Shown: positions 1 to 10,448 of the stretch, one piece after another
Layout: each line of letters opens with the position of its first letter
Position numbering within the stretch: the first letter of the stretch is position 1
DNA from: an uncultured Pelagibacteraceae bacterium
GTDB lineage: Bacteria; Pseudomonadota; Alphaproteobacteria; Pelagibacterales; Pelagibacteraceae
NCBI GenBank assembly: GCA_902557215.1
Contig: CACDZM010000003.1
Span: 1 to 64,000, forward strand
DNA: 64,000 nt
Reading direction: 5' to 3'
Position numbers and translations under genes: made by a program
Notes under the pieces: generated by a model
The model's database searches: none
Told to the model about the DNA's origin: nothing
Seen by the model: only the letters and a program-made list of their open reading frames with translations

Positions 1-513
1 GATTACTCTCAAATGCTAAAGGATGAAGTTGCCCTGAGTAAGGAGAATATTAAAAAAATAGATATTGAACCGATTATTAAATCTGTTGTTGATGATTTTA
101 ATAATCTTTACAAATTAAAGAGAGGAATAAAAATTTTTTATGAAAATGACCAAAAAAAAGAATATTTTATTAATGGAATTGAGAATAGAATTGAGCAAAT
201 GATAGCAAATCTTTTGGATAATGCAGTATCTTTTAGTGAGGATAACAAAGAAGTTTTGGTAAAAATATTTAAATCAGATAAAGATAATGTGATTGTAAAT
301 GTCCTAGATGAAGGTAAAGGTTTTATAGAAAAAGATACAAAAAAGATATTCAATAGATTTTATAGTAATAGGCCTGATAAATTTGGACAACATTCTGGAT
401 TAGGTTTGAATATAGTAAAAAATTTAGTGGATTTACATAATGCTACAATTAAAGCTTCCAATAGAACTGACCAAAAAGGAGCTAAAATTGAAATAGAGTT
501 CCCTCAAGTTTAA
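1..513 (+). CDS. Sensor histidine kinase, C-terminal part (HATPase domain), truncated by window start
   Basis: Frame open from base 1 (DYSQMLKDE...); HATPase motifs NLLDNAVSFS, DEGKGF, GLGLNIVKNLV. Confidence 0.85.
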   Translation, partial: DYSQMLKDEVALSKENIKKIDIEPIIKSVVDDFNNLYKLKRGIKIFYENDQKKEYFINGIENRIEQMIANLLDNAVSFSEDNKEVLVKIFKSDKDNVIVNVLDEGKGFIEKDTKKIFNRFYSNRPDKFGQHSGLGLNIVKNLVDLHNATIKASNRTDQKGAKIEIEFPQV

Positions 514-558
514 AGAGTTCTATTGATTAATTAATTCTTTATTGTTAGAAGGTCCTTC

Positions 559-1845
559 ATGGAAGATTTCAAAGTAAAAGATTTATCTCAAGCAGAATTT
601 GGACGTAAAGAAATTTCAATAGCTGAAAGTGAAATGCCTGGATTGATGGCTTTGAGGGAAGAGTATGTTGGAAAGCATCCTCTTAAAGGAGCAAAAATTG
701 TTGGCTGTCTACACATGACAATACAAACAGCAGTGTTAATCGAAACATTAGTTCATCTTGGAGCTGAAGTCAGATGGTCATCTTGTAATATTTTCTCAAC
801 CCAAGACCACGCAGCAGCAGCAATAGCAAAAGCTGGAATACCAGTATATGCATGGAAAGGCGAAACAGAGGACGAATATTGGTGGTGCGTTAAACAAACT
901 ATCGAAGGTAAAAAAGATTGGAAACCAAACATGATTCTGGATGATGGAGGAGATTTAACAGCTTTAATGCATAAAGAATATAAAGATTTAATGAAAGATG
1001 TGAAAGGTTTATCTGAGGAGACCACCACTGGTGTATTAGCGCTAAAAAAAATGGAAAAGGAGAAAACTTTGTTAGTGCCTGCAATTAATGTTAATGACTC
1101 TGTTACAAAATCAAAATTTGATAATTTATACGGTTGTAGAGAGAGTTTAGTTGATGGAATTAAACGAGCTACAGATGTAATGATGTCTGGAAAAGTAGCA
1201 ATTGTAGCAGGCTTTGGAGATGTTGGAAAAGGCAGTGCAGCATCTTTAAGACAATCAGGTGCAAGAGTAATGATTACAGAAACAGATCCAATATGTGCAT
1301 TACAAGCAGCTATGGAAGGATATGAAGTAGTAACGATGGACGATATGATAAGTGAAGCAGATATTGTTGTTACTGCAACTGGCAATAAAGATATCGTTAC
1401 AGCTGATCACATGAGAGAAATGAAAGATCGGGCTATTTTATGTAATATTGGACATTTTGATAATGAGATACAGGTTGATGCACTTAAAAACTATAAATGG
1501 GATGAAATTAAACCTCAAGTACACGAAATAACTTTACCAAGCAAAAAAAGAATAATTTTACTTGCAGAGGGCAGGTTAGTAAATTTAGGTTGTGCAACAG
1601 GACATCCTAGCTTTGTTATGAGCGCTTCATTTACAAATCAAGTTATTGCACAAATCGAATTATGGAATAATTCTAAAAATTACGAAAAAAAAGTTTATGT
1701 ATTGCCAAAACACTTGGATGAGAAAGTTGCCACATTACATCTTAAAAAGGTAGGTGCAAAGTTGACTAAATTATCAAAGGATCAGGCAGATTATATTAGT
1801 GTTAAAGTTGAAGGCCCTTATAAACCAGATGCTTACCGCTACTAA
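559..1845 (+). CDS. ahcY: Adenosylhomocysteinase
   Basis: Family motifs [47 protein letters not shown]-terminal KPDAYRY. Confidence 0.97.
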   Translation: MEDFKVKDLSQAEFGRKEISIAESEMPGLMALREEYVGKHPLKGAKIVGCLHMTIQTAVLIETLVHLGAEVRWSSCNIFSTQDHAAAAIAKAGIPVYAWKGETEDEYWWCVKQTIEGKKDWKPNMILDDGGDLTALMHKEYKDLMKDVKGLSEETTTGVLALKKMEKEKTLLVPAINVNDSVTKSKFDNLYGCRESLVDGIKRATDVMMSGKVAIVAGFGDVGKGSAASLRQSGARVMITETDPICALQAAMEGYEVVTMDDMISEADIVVTATGNKDIVTADHMREMKDRAILCNIGHFDNEIQVDALKNYKWDEIKPQVHEITLPSKKRIILLAEGRLVNLGCATGHPSFVMSASFTNQVIAQIELWNNSKNYEKKVYVLPKHLDEKVATLHLKKVGAKLTKLSKDQADYISVKVEGPYKPDAYRY

Positions 1846-2281
1846 GAGCACAAAAATAAAGTTAAACTCAGAAAATATAACAAAAGAATTTGCTGATACT
1901 CTTTCATCAAAAATTAAAGTTGGAGATATAATTTTCTTATACGGTGAGATAGGTGTAGGTAAGACCACATTTGTAAAATATTTAATCAACATTATTCAAA
2001 AGAAAAATAAATTAGAACCATCTGAGGTAACCAGTCCTACTTTTAATATATTGAATGAGTATCAAATTAAGCAGATAAAAATAAATCATTATGATCTATT
2101 TAGACTTAAATCTGTAAATGAAGTTAAAAATTTAGGTTTATTTGATGATAGTTCTAAATCAATCACTTTAATCGAATGGCCACAATTAATTCAAGAAAAA
2201 CCAAAAAATCTCATAGAATTGACTTTTGCATATGAGAATGATTATCAAATAAGAACAGTTAAAGTTAAGGGTCTTAATTAG
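1829..2281 (+). CDS. tsaE: tRNA threonylcarbamoyladenosine biosynthesis ATPase TsaE
   Basis: Walker [29 protein letters not shown]; start chosen at internal Met, overlaps ahcY by 17 nt. Confidence 0.9.
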   Translation: MLTATKSTKIKLNSENITKEFADTLSSKIKVGDIIFLYGEIGVGKTTFVKYLINIIQKKNKLEPSEVTSPTFNILNEYQIKQIKINHYDLFRLKSVNEVKNLGLFDDSSKSITLIEWPQLIQEKPKNLIELTFAYENDYQIRTVKVKGLN

Positions 2282-2292
2282 ATATAAATCGA

Positions 2293-3246
2293 ATGTATAA
2301 GTTTCAAAATTTAAAACCAATTGAAGGAGACGCATCTTTTAGAAAGTTTTTTCGAAATAAAATCAAAAATAAAAGTTCTATCGTAGTTTTTGCAAAGAGA
2401 GAAAAATCCAAAAATTTGGTTGTGTATGACGCAATTAATAAAATTTTAAATAAAAATAAAATACTAGCTCCAAATTTATATAAGGAAAACTATAAAAAGG
2501 GTTATATAGAAATTCAAGATTTCGGTGATAATACAATTTTTAAAATTTTATTAAAAAAAAAAAATAATAAAATCAAATATTTTAAGAAAATATTAAAAAC
2601 TTTAATGCAAATACAATCTATAAAAAATAAAGGTATTAAAGATTTTAAAAAGAAAAAATATACAATACCAAAATATGATAAATTAATTCTTTTAAGAGAA
2701 GCTCAGTTATTTTGTGATTGGTATGCTAAAAAAAAACTAATAAAAAAAAACAGAGATGAATTTAATAAGAATTTTAAAAGAATAACTAAAAAATTAATCT
2801 CCAACCTCCAATTAAAAAATAACGTTTTTGTTCATAGAGATTTTCATATATCCAATTTAATGTTAGTAAATAATCGAATTGGAGTAATAGATAGCCAGGA
2901 CGCTTTGATTGGAAATAAAGCATATGATTTAGCTTCTTTAGTAGATGATGTAAGATTTAAAACTCCAATTACATTCAAAAATAAAATTTACAAATATTAT
3001 ATTGATAAACAACATAATTTGAATAAATCAAAATTTAAAAACGATTTCGATATTTTATCAGTTATGAGAAATCTCAAAATTATTGGAATATTTACTCGTC
3101 TTGCAATAAGAGACGGTAAAAAGGGTTATTCAAAATTAATTCCTAGAGCTTGGGAATTAATTCGTATTAGAATTAATAATCAAATTTTTTCAGAATTAAA
3201 AAAACTTTTGAGTCAAAATTTTAAAAAAGAATTAAATGCAAATTAG
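2293..3246 (+). CDS. Aminoglycoside phosphotransferase-family sugar kinase (AmgK-like)
   Basis: Kinase-like HRDFHISNLMLV and GVIDSQDALIG; between tsaE and a MurU-like nucleotidyltransferase. Confidence 0.8.
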   Translation: MYKFQNLKPIEGDASFRKFFRNKIKNKSSIVVFAKREKSKNLVVYDAINKILNKNKILAPNLYKENYKKGYIEIQDFGDNTIFKILLKKKNNKIKYFKKILKTLMQIQSIKNKGIKDFKKKKYTIPKYDKLILLREAQLFCDWYAKKKLIKKNRDEFNKNFKRITKKLISNLQLKNNVFVHRDFHISNLMLVNNRIGVIDSQDALIGNKAYDLASLVDDVRFKTPITFKNKIYKYYIDKQHNLNKSKFKNDFDILSVMRNLKIIGIFTRLAIRDGKKGYSKLIPRAWELIRIRINNQIFSELKKLLSQNFKKELNAN

Positions 3247-3925
3247 AACAGCTCTAATACTGTGTGCAGGTTTTGGTAAGAGGTTAAATCCATTGACAGA
3301 AAAAATTCCAAAACCACTCCTTGAACTTAATAATGTTACATTATTAGAAAACTGTATTAACTTAGTTATTAAACTTGGTATTAAAAAAATTTTTTTAAAT
3401 ACATTTCATTTAAGTGATCAAATAATTAGTTTTATTAAAAAAAAAAATTTTCAAATCGAAATTCAGATAGTTGAAGATGGTAAAGAAATTTTGGATACAG
3501 GTGGCGGGATATTAAATATGATGAAAAAATCTTCTGATGAGGATTTCATCATTTTTAATCCTGACACGCTATGGAATAAGACCTATCATGAAGAAGTTAT
3601 TAAAATGCAGAATTTTTATTTTTCAAATAAACTTAACAACGTCCTTCTACTTACCAATAAGACACTGAGTTTTGATAAAAATCTCTCAGGTGATTTTAAT
3701 CTTAAAGATAATTTAATATACAGAGAAGGTACAACAAACTTTATTTATATTGGCTGCCAAATTTTAAATAAAAATTTATTTAATAAATATGAAGTTAAAA
3801 ATTTCTCTGTCACTGAAATTTGGAATGAATTGCTGAAAAATAATGAATTAAATGGTTTTGAAAGTGTTCATCAATTTTATCATTTAACAAATTTAGAAAC
3901 TTTTAGAAAATTAGAAGATCTTTAG
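3236..3925 (+). CDS. Sugar-1-phosphate nucleotidyltransferase (MurU-like)
   Basis: ALILCAGFGKRLNPLTEKIPKPLLEL nucleotidyltransferase signature. Confidence 0.85.
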   Translation: MQIRTALILCAGFGKRLNPLTEKIPKPLLELNNVTLLENCINLVIKLGIKKIFLNTFHLSDQIISFIKKKNFQIEIQIVEDGKEILDTGGGILNMMKKSSDEDFIIFNPDTLWNKTYHEEVIKMQNFYFSNKLNNVLLLTNKTLSFDKNLSGDFNLKDNLIYREGTTNFIYIGCQILNKNLFNKYEVKNFSVTEIWNELLKNNELNGFESVHQFYHLTNLETFRKLEDL

Positions 3926-4616
3926 ATCTTCCTTTATCTAAGTACTCACAATTTTTTATTTTGAATTTATTATCGAACTCTATTATGAGAGGATTCCCTG
4001 TTGGTATTTCTAACTTAGAGATTTGAGAACTATCTAGTTTAAATAAATACTTACATAATGCTCTAATTGAATTGCCATGAGCTGAAACTAATACATTCTT
4101 ATTTAAAAGTATTTTTTCAATTTCATCATGAAAGTATTTGAGAACCCTTTCATATGTATCTTTTAGTGACTCGGTGTCTGGAATTATTTCTTTTGGTATA
4201 TTTTTGTAAGTTTCAATATTAAAAGGATGATAAGGGCTTTTTTTATCTAGTGGCTCAGGTTTTGTGTCCCAGGATCTTCGAAACTCAAATATTTTATCTT
4301 CACCAATTTTTTGAGCCATTTCTATTTTATTAAGACCAGTTAAGGCTCCATAGTGTCTTTCATTTAGTTGCCACGCTCTAGGGAAATCATGCTCATCATT
4401 TAAAATTTTTTGTATTATCTTTAAAGTATTATTTGCTCTTAACTGTAGAGATGAAAAATATTTATCAATTTTAATATTTTTATTTTTGATTAAAAAACCT
4501 GCTTTTTCAGCCTCTAACATTCCATTTTTAGTAAGGTCAACATCTACCCAGCCAGTAAATCTATTTTCAAGATTCCAAACACTTTGACCATGTCTTACTA
4601 GTATTAAAAAACTCAT
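3903..4616 (-). CDS. gpmA: 2,3-bisphosphoglycerate-dependent phosphoglycerate mutase
   Basis: LVRHGQSVWNLENRFTGWVDVDLT, NERHYGALTGLNK, SAHGNSIRAL. Confidence 0.95.
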   Translation of the reverse strand: MSFLILVRHGQSVWNLENRFTGWVDVDLTKNGMLEAEKAGFLIKNKNIKIDKYFSSLQLRANNTLKIIQKILNDEHDFPRAWQLNERHYGALTGLNKIEMAQKIGEDKIFEFRRSWDTKPEPLDKKSPYHPFNIETYKNIPKEIIPDTESLKDTYERVLKYFHDEIEKILLNKNVLVSAHGNSIRALCKYLFKLDSSQISKLEIPTGNPLIIEFDNKFKIKNCEYLDKGRSKDLLIF

Positions 4617-4661
4617 GTTGTTATTTTTAAAATATATTTATAAATAAAACTATATAATTAA

Positions 4662-5057
4662 ATGACTAATTTTTTTTCCAAATTTAAAATAATTTTTTAT
4701 TTTTTAAACGTTATTTTGATATTTTTGTATCTTTTTCCTGGAAGTTTATTGGGGATAATTATATATGATAATAAAAAGATTCAACCGCAACTAACACCAG
4801 ATTTTTTTATATCCTCGAATCACTTTTATGTCTTTACTCTAATTTCAATAATAGGTTTTTTAAGCTTTATAAAAAAAAAACATATTATATTGTTAGTAAT
4901 TTATCTAATTCTTCTTTCGATTATCTTAGAAACATTTCATTTAATTATTCCAGAGAGAAGCTTTGAGTGGTCAGATTTATTAGGAAATTTATTAGGTGTC
5001 TTTATTGTAATTATAAGTAATATTCTTATAAAGAAATATGGTTATTTTAAAAAATAA
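4662..5057 (+). CDS. VanZ-like small membrane protein
   Basis: Four hydrophobic segments; ETFHLIIPERSFEWSDLLGNLLGV resembles VanZ core. Confidence 0.6.
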   Translation: MTNFFSKFKIIFYFLNVILIFLYLFPGSLLGIIIYDNKKIQPQLTPDFFISSNHFYVFTLISIIGFLSFIKKKHIILLVIYLILLSIILETFHLIIPERSFEWSDLLGNLLGVFIVIISNILIKKYGYFKK

Positions 5058-5637
5058 ATTATTAATCTTAATTATATTTTTACTAACTGGGTGCTCATCA
5101 ATACCTAATAATACAGCTAATAGCTGTTCTATTTTTAATGAAAGATATCTTTGGTACAAACATACCAAAAAGGTTGAGAGAGAATGGGGCACACCAATAT
5201 ATATTCAATTAGCGATTATTAAAATGGAGTCTGATTTTGACTGGTTAGCTAAGCCTCCAAGACAAAAAATTTTTAAAGTAATACCTTTTAAAAGACCCTC
5301 AAGCTCATTTGGATATTCACAGGCAGTCAGGGGGACATGGGAACAGTATAAAAAAGAAACAGGAAATAAATTTGCAACAAGAGCAAGATTTAAGGATAGT
5401 GTCGATTTTATTGGATGGTATACAAGTAAAACTGAAAATATTCTAAAAATTTCAAAAAAAGATGCATTTAGACAGTATCTTGCTTATCATGAGGGTTGGG
5501 GAAATTATAAATATTATAAAAAAAATAAAAAAGTGATTAAATTAGCCAAAAAAGTAGAGAAACAATCTAATATTTATAAAAAACAACTGTCTGGATGTAA
5601 AAATAATCTTAATAAGAATAAATATATTATTTTTTAA
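5038..5637 (+). CDS. Lipoprotein with SLT/lysozyme-like transglycosylase domain
   Basis: Lipobox LLTGCSS; IKMESDFDWLAKPPR, FGYSQAVRGTWEQYK, YLAYHEGWGNY. Confidence 0.75.
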   Translation: MVILKNKLLILIIFLLTGCSSIPNNTANSCSIFNERYLWYKHTKKVEREWGTPIYIQLAIIKMESDFDWLAKPPRQKIFKVIPFKRPSSSFGYSQAVRGTWEQYKKETGNKFATRARFKDSVDFIGWYTSKTENILKISKKDAFRQYLAYHEGWGNYKYYKKNKKVIKLAKKVEKQSNIYKKQLSGCKNNLNKNKYIIF

Positions 5638-8600
5638 ACAATTCTCTCCTTAGCTCTAAATCAACCGAGTCAATTCTTTTGGTATTTTTCGCTAATGCTA
5701 GATACATTGTTGGTGTAACATATAAAGTAAAAAATGTTGAAATTATCATTCCCCCTAAGATTGTTGAACCCACTGCTAATCTCGAGCCTTCACCAGCACC
5801 TGGGCCAATATTTCCTATAACTAAAGGTAACATTGCAATCATTGTACTCAATGATGTCATTATTATAGGTCTAAATCTTATTAAACACGCCTCTTTAACT
5901 GCTGAAATAACATTTTTTCCTGTAGCTCTTATTTGATTGGCATAATCGACGATTAAAATACTATTTTTTGTTGAAATACCTATTAGTATGATCAAAGCGA
6001 TTTGAGAAAAAATATTCACTGAACTGTTTAAAAAAAGAATAAATACTAATCCTCCAAAAATAGCCAATGGGACAGTCAATATTATTATAAATGGATGTAT
6101 AAAAGAGTTGAATGTTGCGGCCATTACTAAATAAGCAGTCAGGAGAGCTAAAGCAAATATCATAAATAATTCATTACTTGTCTCTTTAATTTCTTCAGAT
6201 TTTCCCTTCCAGGTAATTTGATTTTTTGGGGCTATATCAGCCATTACATTTTCAAAGAACTTTATTGCTTCTGTTAAAGTATAGCCTTCATTTATATTTG
6301 CCGAGATAGTCACTGCTCTTTGTCGGTTATATCGAGCAAGTTGTTTAGCAGTTCCTTCATTCTTAAAACTTATAAGATTTGCCATAGAAATCAGTTTTGT
6401 GTTTGTTTCGGAACGCACAAATATTTTAGAAATTCCATCTTTGTTTCTTCTATCAGATATGTATTGCTGAACAATTATTGGGTATTCTTTACCTAATTTA
6501 TTAAAGGTTGTGATCTTTTTGCCACCATATAAAGTCTCAAGCGTTTCACCTATTGTTTTAGTTGAAACTCCTAGATCCTTAGCTTTATTTTTGTTTACAA
6601 TTAATTTTACTTCAGGTTTATTCCGATTGTAATCTGATTCAATTCTTGATAAATTTTTATTAGATCTGAGTGCTCTGATTACTTTTTTTTGTATTAACTC
6701 TAGTTCATCATAAGTATTTCCATAGATTACCATCTGAACAGGTTTATTGTAGTTGGATACTCTTATTGATTGAGGCGATATAGGGAATGCTAAAGCCTGT
6801 GGTAAAGTTACAATTTTTCCAATTGCTTCTCTAAGGACAACTTGCTGACTTTTTTCCCTTTTTTTCCAATCATCGAGGAGAGCAATAATTATAAAACTAT
6901 TATATGAATTCGCAGAATTTCCAAAACCTGGAACTCTCATTATAAATCTTGAATATGGACTATTCTCAGCTTGGAGGAGCGGAAGCAACCTTGCCTCAAC
7001 CTTTTGAGCTTGCTCTTGAGTGTACTCAAATGAACTTCCCTCATCTGTTGCTCCAATAATTAAGTAAGCCCCACGGTCCTCCATAGGCAACAATTCTTTC
7101 TTTGAAAAATTAAATAATAACGCTGATGTGATCATTATGAATATTATAAAAACACCAACTGATTTAGCTTTATTTACAACAACTTCTAATGAGTCCTCAT
7201 AAAAATTAGAAAAACTAGAAAAAATTTTATCAAATTTTTGAACAAAAATTTTTTTAGATTTTTTCTTGTTTAAAAATTTACTTGCAAGCATTGGTGATAA
7301 GGTCAGTGCTACGAAAGAGGATATAATAATTGAAAAAGACAATGCGATAGCAGTTTCTTTAAACAACGTTCCTGTTATACCCTCTATAAAAATCAGAGGT
7401 AAAAAAACAGCTACCAAAATTAAAGTTGTGGCTACTATCGCAAATGAAATTTGTTTAGAACCTCTATATGCTGCCACTAAAGGTGTTTCTCCGTTTTCTA
7501 TCCTTCTGTATATTGCATCTGTCATAATCACCGAGTCGTCAGTGATAATGCCTATTGCCAGGATAAAACTTAAGAGAACAAAAATATTTATTGATAGTCC
7601 AAATATATAAAGTCCTAAAAATGAGGCTATTAAACTAACAGGTAAAGCAATGGCAGGTACCACTACCGCTTTTAGGCTTCCTAAGAATAAGTAAATTATT
7701 AATACAACTAAAACAAAAGCAATTATGAGGGTTTTGTAAACTTCTTCAATAGCCGCTTCAACATAATTTGCCCTATTAAAAGAAACTCTTAAATCTAGTT
7801 CTTCAGGCAAAGACTTTTTTACCTCAATGATTTTTTTTTTAATATTTTTTGAAAGCTCAACTGTGGAAGCCCCACTTTTTGCATAAATACCTATTCCAAC
7901 AGTCTTTAAATTTATTTGATCTTTTGTTTGTGCTTTAAAAAGAGTTTTTTCTGAAACCGGGCCGAATTCTATATTTGCAACATCTGATAATAAAATAATT
8001 TTGTTGTCATTTTTTTTTATAGGCAATTGTTTAATAGACTCAATATCGTTGTAAGATTTATCTAAATTTAAAGTAAGGTCTATGTTATCCGCTTCTAGCG
8101 TTCCTGCTGGTAGACTTATATTTTCCCCACGCAATGCGATTTCAACTTCTTGTATTGTCAGGTCATTTGCTGCTAATTTAATTGGATCAACCCATACTCT
8201 GATACTCAGCTCTCTTAATCCTCCAACTCTAATTCTCCCAACATTTTTTACACTGGAAAATTGGTCTACTAAAAAGCGCTCAGCGTAATCTCCTAATTCT
8301 AAATCACTCCAAGTTGATGATGACAAAGATAACCACATTGTTGTTGTAAAGCCTGCTGCTCTTTTTAATATTTGGGGAGGATTAGACTCAGAGGGAAGAT
8401 TGTCAGTAATTCTTGCCACACGCTCTCTAATATCATTCGCAGCATTATCTAAATCTATACTTGTATCAAATTCAATGTTTATCGTACTTCTGCCATTCTC
8501 TGATTTAGAATCAATATTTTTTATACCTTCTGCACCACCGATGACATCTTCTACCACTTGAGTTATTTCTTGATCAACAATAGAAGCTGAAGCAGACTTG

Positions 8601-8755
8601 TAATCAACTTGTACCTGAACAACAGGTGGCTGAATACCACTTGGTAGCTCTCTGACAGGTAATTTCCAAAAAACAAATAAACCAAAAATAATTAAAATTA
8701 GAGACATTACCCAGGATACGGTTGGTCTTTTAATGCTTAATTCAGTGATGAACAT
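5627..8755 (-). CDS. RND efflux transporter, AcrB/HAE1-like inner membrane pump
   Basis: 1042 aa; N-term SIKRPTVSWVMSLILIIFG, GRSTINIEF, ITDDSVIMTDAIYRRIE, GISTKNSILIVDYA. Confidence 0.95.
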   Translation of the reverse strand: MFITELSIKRPTVSWVMSLILIIFGLFVFWKLPVRELPSGIQPPVVQVQVDYKSASASIVDQEITQVVEDVIGGAEGIKNIDSKSENGRSTINIEFDTSIDLDNAANDIRERVARITDNLPSESNPPQILKRAAGFTTTMWLSLSSSTWSDLELGDYAERFLVDQFSSVKNVGRIRVGGLRELSIRVWVDPIKLAANDLTIQEVEIALRGENISLPAGTLEADNIDLTLNLDKSYNDIESIKQLPIKKNDNKIILLSDVANIEFGPVSEKTLFKAQTKDQINLKTVGIGIYAKSGASTVELSKNIKKKIIEVKKSLPEELDLRVSFNRANYVEAAIEEVYKTLIIAFVLVVLIIYLFLGSLKAVVVPAIALPVSLIASFLGLYIFGLSINIFVLLSFILAIGIITDDSVIMTDAIYRRIENGETPLVAAYRGSKQISFAIVATTLILVAVFLPLIFIEGITGTLFKETAIALSFSIIISSFVALTLSPMLASKFLNKKKSKKIFVQKFDKIFSSFSNFYEDSLEVVVNKAKSVGVFIIFIMITSALLFNFSKKELLPMEDRGAYLIIGATDEGSSFEYTQEQAQKVEARLLPLLQAENSPYSRFIMRVPGFGNSANSYNSFIIIALLDDWKKREKSQQVVLREAIGKIVTLPQALAFPISPQSIRVSNYNKPVQMVIYGNTYDELELIQKKVIRALRSNKNLSRIESDYNRNKPEVKLIVNKNKAKDLGVSTKTIGETLETLYGGKKITTFNKLGKEYPIIVQQYISDRRNKDGISKIFVRSETNTKLISMANLISFKNEGTAKQLARYNRQRAVTISANINEGYTLTEAIKFFENVMADIAPKNQITWKGKSEEIKETSNELFMIFALALLTAYLVMAATFNSFIHPFIIILTVPLAIFGGLVFILFLNSSVNIFSQIALIILIGISTKNSILIVDYANQIRATGKNVISAVKEACLIRFRPIIMTSLSTMIAMLPLVIGNIGPGAGEGSRLAVGSTILGGMIISTFFTLYVTPTMYLALAKNTKRIDSVDLELRRELFKK

Positions 8756-9625
8756 TTATTTAATTATAGGTTTAATTTTCCCTTTAGGTCGAACTTTTTT
8801 TAGACCTTCGGCTACTATAATGTCCCCTTCATTTAACCCAGAGATAATTTCAATACTTTTATTAGATCTTATCCCTGTAGTGACATTTATTTTATTTGCA
8901 ATATTTTTGTCTGAAATTTTATAGACAAATGATTTATCACCTTCTACTATAATACTCGTATCTGGCACTCCTATAGAATTTCTTAAATTAAATTTAATAC
9001 TCACTTCTAATAAAGATCCTGAAATTAATTCTAAATTTTCATTTTTTACTTTAATTCTACATAATAAACTTCTTGTATCTGCATTTATTCTACTTGAGAC
9101 AAAATCTATTTCACCATGAAAAATTTTATCTTTATAACTTGAAATCCTCACATCTACAGGTAACCCTTTTTGAATAGAGGCAGAATAATTTTCAGGAATT
9201 TTTATATCTGAATAAATTGTTGAGTTATCGTCTAGTGTTATTATAAATATATTGTCAGAAACAAGTATATCTTCAGTTAAGCCAGTATATCCTAGTACAC
9301 CATCAAAAGGAGCTAAGATATTTCCACTTTTAAGTTTTATTAAAATATCACCCTCTTTTACAAAATCTTTGAATTTCAAATCCTCATATAGATTTTCTTT
9401 CTTAATTTTAAAAGTTTTAGATCTTTTTGAAACAGCAGTCCCAAAAGTTTCAATTTTTTCTGAGAATTCATATTTTTTTACCTCGGTAACTATTATTCCT
9501 GGAGGCGGTTGTTTACTAAATTTTTTTTTGAAGTGGTTACCAATCATTGTTCTTGCAATTATGACAATTGCAATAATCAAAAAGAATATTGATATAATAG
9601 AAATAATTTTTGTTGATGTTTTCAT
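8756..9625 (-). CDS. RND efflux periplasmic adaptor (membrane fusion protein)
   Basis: N-terminal TM, lipoyl-like APFDGVLGYTG, GLNEGDIIVAEGLKKVRPKGKI; abuts pump gene. Confidence 0.92.
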   Translation of the reverse strand: MKTSTKIISIISIFFLIIAIVIIARTMIGNHFKKKFSKQPPPGIIVTEVKKYEFSEKIETFGTAVSKRSKTFKIKKENLYEDLKFKDFVKEGDILIKLKSGNILAPFDGVLGYTGLTEDILVSDNIFIITLDDNSTIYSDIKIPENYSASIQKGLPVDVRISSYKDKIFHGEIDFVSSRINADTRSLLCRIKVKNENLELISGSLLEVSIKFNLRNSIGVPDTSIIVEGDKSFVYKISDKNIANKINVTTGIRSNKSIEIISGLNEGDIIVAEGLKKVRPKGKIKPIIK

Positions 9626-9631
9626 ATTTGT

Positions 9632-10447
9632 CTAAATTTTCCCATACTCAGCCCAAGAACCATCGTAAATACATGGACGATATTTATCATTTATTAAAGA
9701 ATAAGCTAGTGCCAAAACACACGCAGTAACACCAGATCCACATGAGAAAACAATTTCTACTTCTTGTTTATTTTTTATATAAGCATCAAAAATCATTTGA
9801 AGATCTTTTTTATTTTTAAACGTTTTGTCATCATTTAAACATTCATTAAAAGGCAAACACAAAGAATTTTTTATGTTACCACTTCGTAAATTCTCTCTTG
9901 GCTCTGGTATTTTTCCCTCAAATCTTTCTCTGCTTCTTGCATCAATTACTTTGAATTCTTGTGTATCTATATTTTGATCAATCATTTTTATATTTTTTAT
10001 CAACTCTTTATTTTCTGATCCTTTGTATTCGCTTATTTCAATATTTTGTAAATCCTTAGTAATTTTTCTTTTTTCTTTAATCCATTTTTTTAATCCCCCA
10101 TTTAAAACATGGACCATTTCAGATTTGTGTCCAAAATAAATAAAATTAAACCAACATCTACATGAGCTAATAACATCAGAGTTATCGTAAATGATGATTT
10201 TGTCATCGTTTTGAATTCCCATTTTAGATACTATTTTTTCCCAGTCTGCTTTTTCAACTAACATATGAGGTAAGCTAGTGTTTTTTTTTGAATTTTTATC
10301 TAGATCAAAAAAAACTGCATTTGGAATATGCACTTTTTTATATTCTTCGAAACCAACTCTTTTAGTTTGAGGCATATGCCATGAACAATCAATTATTTTG
10401 ACATTATTAAGATTTTTATCTAGCCAGTCTGTTTCTACCAGAGACAT
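9632..10447 (-). CDS. sseA: Sulfurtransferase (3-mercaptopyruvate sulfurtransferase/rhodanese)
   Basis: Two rhodanese domains; active-site loop FSCGSGVTACV; VIDARSRERFEGKIPEPR. Confidence 0.93.
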   Translation of the reverse strand: MSLVETDWLDKNLNNVKIIDCSWHMPQTKRVGFEEYKKVHIPNAVFFDLDKNSKKNTSLPHMLVEKADWEKIVSKMGIQNDDKIIIYDNSDVISSCRCWFNFIYFGHKSEMVHVLNGGLKKWIKEKRKITKDLQNIEISEYKGSENKELIKNIKMIDQNIDTQEFKVIDARSRERFEGKIPEPRENLRSGNIKNSLCLPFNECLNDDKTFKNKKDLQMIFDAYIKNKQEVEIVFSCGSGVTACVLALAYSLINDKYRPCIYDGSWAEYGKI

Positions 10448-10448
10448 T

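Noticed and set aside
513-558. SAM/SAH riboswitch upstream of ahcY
   Set aside because: Only 45 nt between genes; no recognisable aptamer consensus
753-1385. 210-aa antisense ORF inside ahcY
   Set aside because: Antisense to a clear housekeeping gene; composition explained by codon bias of the sense strand; no family signature
7266-7610. 114-aa ORF antisense to RND pump (also 5679-5936, 8082-8288)
   Set aside because: Overlaps a well-supported CDS; no start context or homology
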